Of a stretch of 64,000 bases of DNA, positions 27,501-35,036 are shown piece after piece; the first letter of the stretch is position 1; every line of letters begins with the position of its first letter. The translations under genes and the position numbers were made by a program. This stretch comes from Psychrobacter sp. Pi2-52 (GTDB taxonomy: Bacteria; Pseudomonadota; Gammaproteobacteria; Pseudomonadales; Moraxellaceae), in contig NZ_CAJHBS010000011.1 in the NCBI RefSeq assembly GCF_904846705.1, forward strand, positions 1 through 64,000, read 5' to 3'. The notes below the pieces were generated by a model. That model saw only the letters and a program-made list of their open reading frames with translations, was not told the origin of the DNA and ran no database searches.

Positions 27501-28211
27501 GCAAATTCAGGCAATGAAGGTTTTGATGAGTTAGTCGCTGAGGGCGCTTACAAAAGCTTCCCCGCTGACCAGAACGCTATCATTCCATTGACCGATCAAG
27601 AGTGGTTTAAAGACGATGCCACCGACCGTTTGCGTGAGTTTGTACAAGTTGTATGGGGTTCTGAGCATCTGCAAGAGAACTTAGACTTTATCGCTGAGTC
27701 GCTATGCTTGCATGCCATCAAACCGCTCGCTAAAAAAGGGCAGTCCGAATCCGCGCTTGAAACCATACGTCGCTACCTATCGACCCAATTCTATAAAGAC
27801 CATCTAAAGACTTATAAAAAGCGCCCGATATACTGGCTATTTAGCTCAGGTAAAAACAAGGCTTTTGAGTGCCTAGTGTACTTGCATCGCTATAATGAAG
27901 GCACCTTGTCACGTATGCGTACAGAGTATGTCACGCCGCTACTGGGTAAGTATGACGCCTATGCCGAACAGCTAGATAAGCAAATAGACAATGCCGACTC
28001 TACCAGTGATGCCAACCGCTTCAAAAAAGAGCTTGCCGCTTTAGTGAAGCAACAGGTCGAATTGCGCGAGTTCGATGACAAGCTCAAGCACTATGCAGAC
28101 ATGCGCATCTCCTTAGACTTAGATGATGGCGTAAAAGTAAACTATGGCAAGTTTGGTGATCTGCTCTCTGATGTGAAGTCCATCACTGGATCAGCGCCGG
28201 AGGTTATCTGA
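24528..28211 (+). CDS. pglX: BREX adenine-specific DNA methyltransferase PglX
   Basis: The 1227-aa protein has methyltransferase motif I VLDPAVGSGHILIEAYN near residue 313 and motif IV ANPPYMGGKGMN near 515, as in BREX type 1 PglX, which methylates one adenine in a non-palindromic site. N- and C-terminal thirds are GC-richer, while the stretch from about 26,350 to 27,450 is markedly AT-rich. That stretch corresponds to the target-recognition part, suggesting it was exchanged. The reading frame is intact. Its stop overlaps the pglZ start by one base (TGATG). Confidence 0.96.
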   Translation: MNTSNIKKYAPKARREFMEAVAKRLNSFGISQTEAKGSTAGELNIAEAIVQGSVLQINGNNFDSALAEPRRRLVALSEQMGFEQLVEQGAYTWFNRLCAIRYMEIHDYLGHGFRVLSHPDNPTGFEIIDHAVDAADELALDRDYIIELKLAGNKDETLYRRLLLKQCHKLHEAMPFLFEALDDATELLLPDNLTRTDSILRGLVDGIPEEDWEQVEVIGWLYQFYISEKKDEVMGKVVKSEDIPAATQLFTPNWIVKYLVQNSVGRQWLQTYPESAIKAQMEHYIEPAEQSSKVNEQLQAMTPDSIDPESIKVLDPAVGSGHILIEAYNVLKAIYEERGFRSREIPQKILENNLYGLDIDDRAAQLSGFALMMLARADDKRIFTRHVSLNVLALQEGNHINLPAVWRELNLSGGWDNGTSQDMFADETQDLSSFEADNRYQLLQRTVARFSQAKTFGSLIEVPADEYNDLKEMHETLIELAESGDSFQRPAAKQLSETIHQALILSIRYDAVIANPPYMGGKGMNSELKKFAKKKYPHSKSDLFAMFMERGFSLLTEHGFNAQINMQSWMFLSSYEKLRESLLAERTIITMAHLGARAFSQISGEIVQTTAWIIRNKSIQSYQPTFYRLLDGNEEDKKQALLHRKFQYEHLIQEEFKKIPGSPFVYWQEQKFYNIYDESKQLTEFFEPRVGLDTGNNDEFIRFWHEVNFSEIKFFATSKQDVFSSGGKYVPHTKGGEFRKWYGNFDWVIKFDEDSYSKLSKSGNNLPSRKFYFLEGASWSRIGTSGFSLRYNDVGFVFNSACPTVFSEKGDSIEIPLALLNSSLSDHFLGAISPTINYQAGEVRKFPYIVADYSCIISLVSKAIEISKKDWDLFESSWDFRRSYLISMEKSSIKLSLYEFEKQCVYLTDSLRSIEDSIDEKLCEIYDIQHNIIRKSAFPTILSNSQYRFGKGTNELQLEFKFKSMAVVELLSYSIGCMLGRYSLDREGLVYANSGNEGFDELVAEGAYKSFPADQNAIIPLTDQEWFKDDATDRLREFVQVVWGSEHLQENLDFIAESLCLHAIKPLAKKGQSESALETIRRYLSTQFYKDHLKTYKKRPIYWLFSSGKNKAFECLVYLHRYNEGTLSRMRTEYVTPLLGKYDAYAEQLDKQIDNADSTSDANRFKKELAALVKQQVELREFDDKLKHYADMRISLDLDDGVKVNYGKFGDLLSDVKSITGSAPEVI

Positions 28212-30877
28212 TGCAGGCTAGTGAACTCATTCAAGGTATCGTTGCCAAGTTCAAAGACAACAGAATCGTATTTTGGCACGATCCTGACCAAAGTTTTATA
28301 GAAGAGTTGGATAGTCTCAATGACCCTTTGACCGCTGCCATTAACGCTAATGCTGATAACGTTGATAGTGATGAGAGCTTCTCAACAGAGGTAACGGTTC
28401 TAAATATGGCTGATGAATCCGTATTGGCCACCAAAAAGCGTATTGAAATAGATGAGCCTAAAAGACGATTTTTGCTTTATTTTCCGGAAGTAGAATCTGA
28501 GCCTGAGCGTGATTGGCTGCTTGATATACGCCTGTATAGTGAGCAGTTTTTTGCAGATCATAGCTCGATGCTACTCAATGAACTTGGCATTACTAACATG
28601 GCGCTGCGCTCATATATTCAAAACCGCCAAAAATTCTTTGCCAATAAGCAGCGCTTAGCAGGATTGAAAAAACGAGTAGCAGACAATGACGATGCGCTGA
28701 CTCTTGATCGTAAGATGATCGCTGTAGTTGTTAAGTCTGACTCAAGCCATCTGTCTGATATTTTATTTAGCTTGTTAAAAGAGTATGCAAGCCACTTAGA
28801 GGATGATACAAATGGATTGCCTTTATGGGAGCAATTGACCAAGTTTGATTTGGTCGATGCACTCTGGATAGAGCTTGATAAAAATTATGGCTACGTCACA
28901 GAACAGCCGTCATTTTCAGACTTTGTATTGAAGTTATTTTGCACGGATTTCTGGACTCAGACAGAAGGCATCGAGCGTGACTGGCTCGCTAATAATGTCT
29001 TAAGAGGCAATGCAGGTCGAGCCACTGCACTGGCATTTATGGTCAGCTGGCGTGATAGTCGTACGTATTGCCCAGATTATGAGGTTGTATCTCATCAATT
29101 GGGCCAGCAACTTGATATCAGTGCTAAAAGCAGCCAGTATCGTCCTATTGAGCTGGTTCGATGCGAAACCTTTAAGACGGTTGAGCAAAATATCATTCGC
29201 GGCTTGGTAGAAACGCTACTAGACAGCAGCATAACACTCGATAGAGTTGAGTTTGACAGTATTGTCTCAACTAGGCTGGCAAGCCATTGGAGCTTGTCTA
29301 ATTCTGCTTATACTAGCTCTTACCAAGCGTTACGTAGTGCAGAAATGCTGATTTATCTTCGTCACACGTATGTTGATGGTTTTCATTTTGATAGTGCCAA
29401 ATCGATGTATGATGCCTACGTCAGTGATATTTACCAGTTTGATCAAGCCTATCGCTTATTCAATGAGCATGTGCTTATCTCGCTAAGCATCGGTTCTGAT
29501 ATGCTCAGACGGCTAGATGAAGAGATCGAGAGTATATATACCAACTGGTATCTCTATGAGTTAGGACTGGCTTGGGATCATCATTTAGATCATGAGCAAC
29601 TATTAGATAAATGGCAGATAACAGACGTCCCAAATCAGTACAACTTTTATAGTAATGAAGTGCAAGCACGATTGAACACCACTCAGCTACAACGAGCCTT
29701 TGTCATCATCTCTGATGCTTTGCGTTATGAGGTGGCATCTGAATTATGGTCAATTATTAATAATGAAAAACGTTTCAAGGCCAGTATCTCAACACAGTTA
29801 GGTGTATTACCGAGCTATACTCAGCTAGGTATGGCGGCACTGTTGCCTCATGACTCTCTGAGCTATCAGCCCGAAAAGGGTAAATCTGTCTATGTTGATG
29901 GCGTCTCATCAGCAGGTTTAGATAACCGAAATAAAATCTTGAATAAAGTGGACGGTATGGCAGTAAGTGCCAAAGAGCTTATGAGCTGGAGTAATCAAGA
30001 GGGTCGCGATAAAATCCGTGCTGCAAGAGTCGTTTATATTTATCATGACACGATTGATGCTATTGGCGATAGCGCGTCAACTGAAGAAAAGACCTTTGAA
30101 GCTTGCCGCAGTACCATTGACGAGTTAAAAAACTTAGTAGGTCGCATCATCAATCGTCTGAATGGCAGCCACGTCGTAGTAACTGCTGACCATGGGTTTC
30201 TCTTCCAACAAAAAGATCTTGTTGCCGATAACAAGACCAAGCTAACCACAAAACCTAGTGGCGTCATGGAGGCCAAAAAGCGTTACGTGATTGGTGATGA
30301 CTTGCCATCAGACGACGCTTATTGGAAAGGATCTATCAGCAATACAGCCAACGGCTTAATTGATTCGTCGAACCAGACCGAGTTTTTAATACCAAAAGCC
30401 AGCCAAAGATTTCATTTTGTTAGTGGTGCAAAATTCGTTCATGGTGGTGCGATGCTGCAAGAGATATGTGTGCCTATTATCCATATTCGAGAGCTAGATA
30501 AGGAGCAGGCGACTAAGTTTGAGAATCAGCCAGTGGGTGTCGTTGTGGCAAACCAGCCAATTAAACTAGTCAGTAATATCGATAAGATCAAATTTATTCA
30601 AACGGATGCGGTAGGTGAGCAATTTGTCTCTCGTCAGATTAATGTGTTCATTGTAGATAGTGATGGTAAAGAAATCTCTAGTAGAGAGACGATAAATTTT
30701 GACAGTAATAGCAAGATTATGGATGAGCGTACTCGCGAAGCTAGGCTTAGCTTAATCGGATCACAGTTTGACCGCAATGCGCAATATACCCTGATATTAG
30801 AAGATGCTAAAACACAGATTAACTATAGTCAGTATAGTGTGACAATTGACTTGGCTCATTTGGATGATTTTTTCTGA
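28211..30877 (+). CDS. pglZ: BREX alkaline-phosphatase-like protein PglZ (type A)
   Basis: The 888-aa protein starts with the PglZ type A N-terminus (IVAKFKDNRIVFWHDPDQSF), has FVIISDALRYEVASEL near residue 500 (metal/nucleophile region) and VVVTADHGFLFQQ near 655, the metal-binding pair of the alkaline-phosphatase fold. In BREX it partners PglX. Length is normal. Translation is coupled to pglX through a TGATG overlap. In standard type 1 loci brxL follows directly, but here the next gene is an unrelated lipoprotein after 103 bases. Confidence 0.95.
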   Translation: MQASELIQGIVAKFKDNRIVFWHDPDQSFIEELDSLNDPLTAAINANADNVDSDESFSTEVTVLNMADESVLATKKRIEIDEPKRRFLLYFPEVESEPERDWLLDIRLYSEQFFADHSSMLLNELGITNMALRSYIQNRQKFFANKQRLAGLKKRVADNDDALTLDRKMIAVVVKSDSSHLSDILFSLLKEYASHLEDDTNGLPLWEQLTKFDLVDALWIELDKNYGYVTEQPSFSDFVLKLFCTDFWTQTEGIERDWLANNVLRGNAGRATALAFMVSWRDSRTYCPDYEVVSHQLGQQLDISAKSSQYRPIELVRCETFKTVEQNIIRGLVETLLDSSITLDRVEFDSIVSTRLASHWSLSNSAYTSSYQALRSAEMLIYLRHTYVDGFHFDSAKSMYDAYVSDIYQFDQAYRLFNEHVLISLSIGSDMLRRLDEEIESIYTNWYLYELGLAWDHHLDHEQLLDKWQITDVPNQYNFYSNEVQARLNTTQLQRAFVIISDALRYEVASELWSIINNEKRFKASISTQLGVLPSYTQLGMAALLPHDSLSYQPEKGKSVYVDGVSSAGLDNRNKILNKVDGMAVSAKELMSWSNQEGRDKIRAARVVYIYHDTIDAIGDSASTEEKTFEACRSTIDELKNLVGRIINRLNGSHVVVTADHGFLFQQKDLVADNKTKLTTKPSGVMEAKKRYVIGDDLPSDDAYWKGSISNTANGLIDSSNQTEFLIPKASQRFHFVSGAKFVHGGAMLQEICVPIIHIRELDKEQATKFENQPVGVVVANQPIKLVSNIDKIKFIQTDAVGEQFVSRQINVFIVDSDGKEISSRETINFDSNSKIMDERTREARLSLIGSQFDRNAQYTLILEDAKTQINYSQYSVTIDLAHLDDFF

Positions 30878-30980
30878 GGATAGATAAAATGGTACTGTTT
30901 TAATAGATTTAGACAATTCAATTGTGATACATTGATTTACTTTTGTTTGGCTATCTAATCTACTAAAGGTAATTAAAAAA

Positions 30981-31913
30981 ATGGAATTATTAGATCATTT
31001 TAAAATTTTCTCATCGCTCATTTTTGGCAGCATTGCGATTACAGGCTGTTTTGATAAATCAACTGACGTAATTGATGATCCAAAAGTCTCTATTTCTGAA
31101 TCTAAAGAAGCCTCACATAATAGTGATGATGCTAATAAAGTAACTAGCGATCAGAAGAAAGATATGGGAATGGTAGCTACTAGCTCTACAAATAATGACA
31201 ACTCAATTCAAGCTGACAACGGATTCATAAAGGTAGCCTCTAAAGATCCTGGTCAAGCTGCTTTTGATGAATTTATGAATAGCAGTTTTGCTACTGAATT
31301 ACCAACTACTAAGCCGGACTCTAAAGCTTTGTCACAGACATCAATGGATGAGGAAAAAATAAATCTTAAGATCGCAAGCCTTGTGCCATCTAAGCTCAAC
31401 ACAGGATATTCTGATGAATGGATAGAAAGAGTTAAGTGTGAAAATAATTCGAGTAACTACTTTTGTAGTACTAAATACTTGAAAGATGTACAAAAGTCTA
31501 AAAATAGAATTATCTTATCAAAAAATGAAGAAGTTGTTATAAGTTTGAGAACTGTCCCTTCAGAAGGAGATGAGCCTACGGAGCTTACGCTTAGCTATGT
31601 TAAAAACGGAGTAGTTTATCCTACAAATCTCCATCCTGACAATTTCGGAGATCATGGCTTCCATAATACAAGATATGCTCGTGTAAATGGTGAAGCGTGT
31701 ATATATGCCAAGCTAACTGAAGAGGATGGTCGCGAATCATCAAATCTATACAATTGTTTCATACCGTCTGATAATCTGAATGATAGTATGTTTTCCTCAT
31801 TAGCACCCTCAAAGAATAATGTCGAAATTCTATTTAGTGAAAGTGATTTAGACAAAATAGAACAGACAAGCTATAAGTATTTTTCAGAATACAAGTCTGA
31901 ATATGACTTTTAA
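30981..31913 (+). CDS. Putative lipoprotein, unknown function
   Basis: The 310-aa protein begins with a hydrophobic stretch FSSLIFGSIAITGC that ends in a lipobox-like ITGC with the cysteine near residue 23, so it is probably lipidated. A long low-complexity Ser/Asp/Lys linker follows (to about residue 120), then a compact domain with cysteines (VKCENN, YFCSTKY, GEACIYA, LYNCFIP). I do not recognise a family. It occupies the place where brxL would be expected in BREX type 1 but shares nothing with Lon-like proteases. Base composition is more AT-rich than in pglZ, so it may be a separate insertion. Confidence 0.75.
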   Translation: MELLDHFKIFSSLIFGSIAITGCFDKSTDVIDDPKVSISESKEASHNSDDANKVTSDQKKDMGMVATSSTNNDNSIQADNGFIKVASKDPGQAAFDEFMNSSFATELPTTKPDSKALSQTSMDEEKINLKIASLVPSKLNTGYSDEWIERVKCENNSSNYFCSTKYLKDVQKSKNRIILSKNEEVVISLRTVPSEGDEPTELTLSYVKNGVVYPTNLHPDNFGDHGFHNTRYARVNGEACIYAKLTEEDGRESSNLYNCFIPSDNLNDSMFSSLAPSKNNVEILFSESDLDKIEQTSYKYFSEYKSEYDF

Positions 31914-31915
31914 TT

Positions 31916-32004
31916 TGTCCCATTTGTCCCAAGGGTTTTCGATAGTCGGGACAAGTATCAGCCCTTATGCTGTATAAGTTGTACCACTAGTCCCATCTGT
32001 CCCA
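31916..32004. repeat. TGTCCC repeats, left cluster
   Basis: TGTCCC occurs at 31916-31921, 31925-31930 and 31998-32003 and AGTCCC at 31989-31994, with an inverted GGGACA at 31948-31953. They lie in the non-coding space before the 146-aa gene and pair with inverted copies at 32634-32719. They may be iteron-like binding sites of a replication protein. Confidence 0.6.
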
Positions 32005-32105
32005 AGGTTTGTATTGAGTTGTTTTTTGCTGAATGAATAAAGTTGTTTAAATTTATACTTTATTTATAAAATGCATCTTACATATAATCATATAGAGGAG
32101 TTATG

Positions 32106-32543
32106 ATGAAGTTTTCAAGAGGATTGTTAACTTGCTTGGCAATAACAGCTGTATCTTTAAGTTCGGTAAACGCTAAAATTAATAATGGCAATGATTTTTT
32201 TAAGAATCAGCAGGTAGAGGTATTTAATCAACCTCTGGGTGATGGCGTGAAGTCAACGACTTGGTATGCTAAACCATTAAGAATACAATTACCCGAAAAC
32301 AATGCTTTGAAGCCTGAGGTGATGTGGCTTCAGGTGTATTCAACCGGATATACAGGCGCCTTCAACCAGTACGTTGAAATAAACTGTAAGGAGCCAGTCA
32401 AGTCTCACATTATGACAGCTGATGGGGATAAAATTAGTTTTAAAACGTCAATGGCTTACCCAGATGATCCTTGGGATGACAACTTTATCAATCATATAGA
32501 CAGAGATGCGGTCGGAGGTATTTTCTCGTATTATTGTTCTTAA
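32106..32543 (+). CDS. Hypothetical secreted protein, about 145 aa
   Basis: A signal peptide is clear: MKFSRG, the hydrophobic core LLTCLAITAVSLSS and a likely cleavage after VNA. The mature part (about 120 aa) has two cysteines (EINCKEP and the final YYCS) that could form a disulfide bond. AGGAG stands 5 bases before the ATG at 32106, so I prefer it to the adjacent ATG at 32103. No family is recognised. It is bracketed by the GGGACA/TGTCCC repeats, which suggests it was carried by the satellite element rather than belonging to BREX. Confidence 0.72.
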   Translation: MKFSRGLLTCLAITAVSLSSVNAKINNGNDFFKNQQVEVFNQPLGDGVKSTTWYAKPLRIQLPENNALKPEVMWLQVYSTGYTGAFNQYVEINCKEPVKSHIMTADGDKISFKTSMAYPDDPWDDNFINHIDRDAVGGIFSYYCS

Positions 32544-32568
32544 AATATATAACTAAATATCCTATTTA

Positions 32569-32604
32569 AAAAGCTCTCTTATTCACTGAATAAGAGAGCT
32601 TTTA
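32569..32604 (+). terminator. Strong terminator hairpin
   Basis: AAAGCTCTCTTATTCA and TGAATAAGAGAGCTTT form a perfect 16-bp inverted repeat around a single base, with a short T-run after it. It closes the 145-aa gene and could work in both directions. Confidence 0.85.
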
Positions 32605-32633
32605 GTCTTTTAATGTTCACTCCGCTTTTAACA

Positions 32634-32719
32634 TGGGACGAAAGGGACAGTGGGACAACACCCGTCGCTAAAGGTTCTAAAGCAGTCCTGGTCGTTTCAA
32701 GTTAAGGTATGACTGGGAC
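32634..32719. repeat. GGGACA repeats, right cluster
   Basis: TGGGAC at 32634-32639, GGGACA at 32644-32649, TGGGACA at 32651-32657 and TGGGAC at 32714-32719 are the inverse of the TGTCCC motifs at 31916-32004. This cluster ends 29 bases from the stop of the DUF927 gene. Confidence 0.6.
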
Positions 32720-32747
32720 TTTTATTAGTAAACCCTTATTGGTATTT

Positions 32748-34631
32748 CTAAGCAGGTTCATAGTTCAGTATTGACCCTTTAATACCATAAACACGGGGAC
32801 GTTGTTTAATACAAGTTGTCGGAGTTTTATAAGTGTTGCGACCAAATTCATTCACAATCAAAAGTCCAGCTTCTTCTATTACTTTCAAAACCTTACGCTT
32901 ACTAAATGGTGAGCATACATCTTTTTCAAAATCACTAGTAAAAAAGTAGAAATCGTTTGTGTCGCGATTATGGTAGCCAGCACAATTGCTAATCTTGTCT
33001 TCAAAGATTGTAGATCCTTTATTGTAACAAGGCTGAAACCTGCTTGAACCATGTCTTTCAATAAATGCTTTAACATTATTGATGATTTGTCTCTCTTCAT
33101 GCTCACCATCGTGTCCATAGTTGTCAAGCCAGTTACTAAAACATACCTTGACTGCTGCTGTAGCTTGCCCAGTTTGCCAACCAGTAATACCAGCTTGTGT
33201 TGCCATCTCCCCTGCGGCAGCTACAAGCGCAAATCTTTTAGCGACCCTGTGCGCCTGTGATGATAGATCATCGTATTGCAGCATAAAGCCTTTAATTAAA
33301 CTTTTAGCTTTAGCTGTAGTTTCTACTTTATTAGCAGTAACATAATTAAGCCAAGCAATTCCTGCTGTGCCGTGGTATTTAGAGGCGAGTTCTTTAATTT
33401 TATCTGCCTGTTCTGAACCAGAGTCTGCCATTACAAGGCTATCAAAAACTCCATTGCCTGTACCAGCGTCAGCTTCAATATGCGCAACGCGTATTTCGAT
33501 TCCTGCAGTAACACCTTTAGACTCATATGCAACATGTTGTTTGATTGATTGCTCACCATTGGATAGAAATATGAGGCGCCAAGTATGAGATTTTTGGTTG
33601 TCTCCAGAGGCAGACCTTCGGGATTTACTAACTCCATTAGCTAGCATATAAGCGGTTTTGACAGCGATGCTAGGTTCGAGCTGTCCTATTTCATCTAACA
33701 GTAAAACGCTATCGTTATGCTCTCTAGCTGTACCCTCGAGTGCATTGTCCGTCTGTCTCCACGTTCTAACTATTACTGTAGGCTTCCCCCATACACTGGC
33801 TCCTAGGAACATTGCAATAGATTTACCTATACTTGATGAGCCTAGCATGTGAAATCCACCTCCATCATAGCCTAACGGCTCTAATAGTTGTCCTGCGAAT
33901 GCACAGCATATTGAGAATACAAGACGGCTTTGTTCAGCAATTAGTTTGCATATCTCATCACGCCATTGAACAACTGTACCTCTCTGAGAGAGTGCGTTAC
34001 TATTTATGCTATCAGATTGATAGACAGTCATTTCATCAGCATTTTTACCTAGCGTGCGATTATGTAGTACGTATCGATCACCATGCCAGCCCAATTTATC
34101 AACACACAATGCTCTAGTTTCAATAGGATGCTGCTGTAGATAAATATCTAAATATTGACGATGTTTAATATTAGGTGTGATAATTAAACCTTGACTGGCC
34201 AAATATTTACGGTATTCGCGTGTATCGCCAAGAAATGAGCCACTTGCTATAGAGTGTTGATGCATTACTCTATCAGCATCAAACCACCTTACTAATACAC
34301 CCCATGAAGTGCTATGAACATCTCGCGTTCTGGCAATAACCTCTATGGGTGAGCAAATAAAAACGTCATGCTGTCTAGGAGGTTTGGAAGATTTTTTATC
34401 ATTGAGGTGTACATAATATAAACCGTTTGAACGTAATTCAAAAAATCCATTTTCGTAAACGAATCGTCCATTCGATTTAGTTTCTGCTATAATTTCAGAT
34501 GATGGCTCGTCAATGTCATCTGAGGTATTTTCTGAGAGCTGGTCATCCTGCAAGATGACCGGCTTTTTTATTAAGATAGCTGATTGCTCATCAATTATCT
34601 TAGGATCAGAAATCTGATTGTATTTACTCAT
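32748..34631 (-). CDS. DUF927 domain protein (helicase/replication-like)
   Basis: The 627-aa protein has the DUF927 features: a beta-rich N-terminal part (VLVRWFDADRVMHQHSIA, LCVDKLGWHGDRYVLHNRTLG) followed by a P-loop GSSSIGKSIAMFLGASVWG and the Walker B-like SVLLLDEIGQ. Such proteins in phage satellites and islands are thought to be superfamily-3-like helicases that replicate the element. It starts 2 bases after the stop of the AlpA-like gene, so the two are co-transcribed. A C-terminal domain (FIERHGSSRFQ, FTSDFEKDVCSPF, KVIEEAGLL) probably binds DNA. A primase domain is not seen. Confidence 0.88.
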   Translation of the reverse strand: MSKYNQISDPKIIDEQSAILIKKPVILQDDQLSENTSDDIDEPSSEIIAETKSNGRFVYENGFFELRSNGLYYVHLNDKKSSKPPRQHDVFICSPIEVIARTRDVHSTSWGVLVRWFDADRVMHQHSIASGSFLGDTREYRKYLASQGLIITPNIKHRQYLDIYLQQHPIETRALCVDKLGWHGDRYVLHNRTLGKNADEMTVYQSDSINSNALSQRGTVVQWRDEICKLIAEQSRLVFSICCAFAGQLLEPLGYDGGGFHMLGSSSIGKSIAMFLGASVWGKPTVIVRTWRQTDNALEGTAREHNDSVLLLDEIGQLEPSIAVKTAYMLANGVSKSRRSASGDNQKSHTWRLIFLSNGEQSIKQHVAYESKGVTAGIEIRVAHIEADAGTGNGVFDSLVMADSGSEQADKIKELASKYHGTAGIAWLNYVTANKVETTAKAKSLIKGFMLQYDDLSSQAHRVAKRFALVAAAGEMATQAGITGWQTGQATAAVKVCFSNWLDNYGHDGEHEERQIINNVKAFIERHGSSRFQPCYNKGSTIFEDKISNCAGYHNRDTNDFYFFTSDFEKDVCSPFSKRKVLKVIEEAGLLIVNEFGRNTYKTPTTCIKQRPRVYGIKGSILNYEPA

Positions 34632-34633
34632 GA

Positions 34634-34915
34634 CTATGCTTCCTCATTGTTGGATGAAGAAATATGACTATCTAACCAGTCATTAATATCGGACACACGC
34701 CAAAGGCTGGCACGTCCCATTTTTATTGGGGCAGGAAACTTCCTTTCATTTATGAGATGGTAAAGGTGTTTAGCGGAAAATCCAGTGATACCGCTTGAGG
34801 CGGGTCTGGCTGTAATAGTACGTTGCTGACCTGACTGAGTGATATAAGTTTTAGCTTCGCGTTCAGGCTGGTTTGCGAGATCTGACATTCGCAGGAATTT
34901 ATTTTTCAATTTCAT
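34634..34915 (-). CDS. AlpA-like excisionase / regulator
   Basis: The 93-aa protein has FSAKHLYHLINERKFPAPIKMGRASLWRVSDINDWLDSH, the MerR-like helix-turn-helix of AlpA/excisionase family regulators, in which a conserved arginine-tryptophan pair precedes the last helix. GGAG lies 7 bases before the ATG at 34915; an ATG six codons upstream lacks a site. AlpA proteins activate or excise P4-type elements. It is followed by the DUF927 gene and preceded by two 12-bp palindromes that may be its operator. Confidence 0.85.
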   Translation of the reverse strand: MKLKNKFLRMSDLANQPEREAKTYITQSGQQRTITARPASSGITGFSAKHLYHLINERKFPAPIKMGRASLWRVSDINDWLDSHISSSNNEEA

Positions 34916-34999
34916 AATGTTACTCCACAGCATTGTGAGTTGTAGCCAGTCATGGCTGGTGCTGTAGAGTAATGTTATAGGTGGAGTTCCTACATGTCA

Positions 35000-35032
35000 T
35001 TTCTATAGAAATTATCATAATTTCTATAGAAA
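35000..35032. promoter_or_regulatory. Two TTTCTATAGAAA palindromes, 21 bp apart
   Basis: Perfect 12-bp palindromes at 35000-35011 and 35021-35032 have centres 21 bp apart, two turns of the helix, and together make a larger perfect inverted repeat. They lie between the alpA start and the stop of the 364-aa gene. This is the geometry of a cooperative operator for a dimeric regulator. A terminator for the upstream gene is the alternative. Confidence 0.6.
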
Positions 35033-35036
35033 TTTT

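Noticed and set aside
30981..31913. Possible brxL after pglZ
   Set aside because: The protein is a 310-aa lipoprotein-like sequence with no Walker or Lon-protease motifs.
33051..34117. Several plus-strand frames opposite the DUF927 gene
   Set aside because: No protein character or start sites; the minus-strand protein carries clear P-loop motifs over the same bases.
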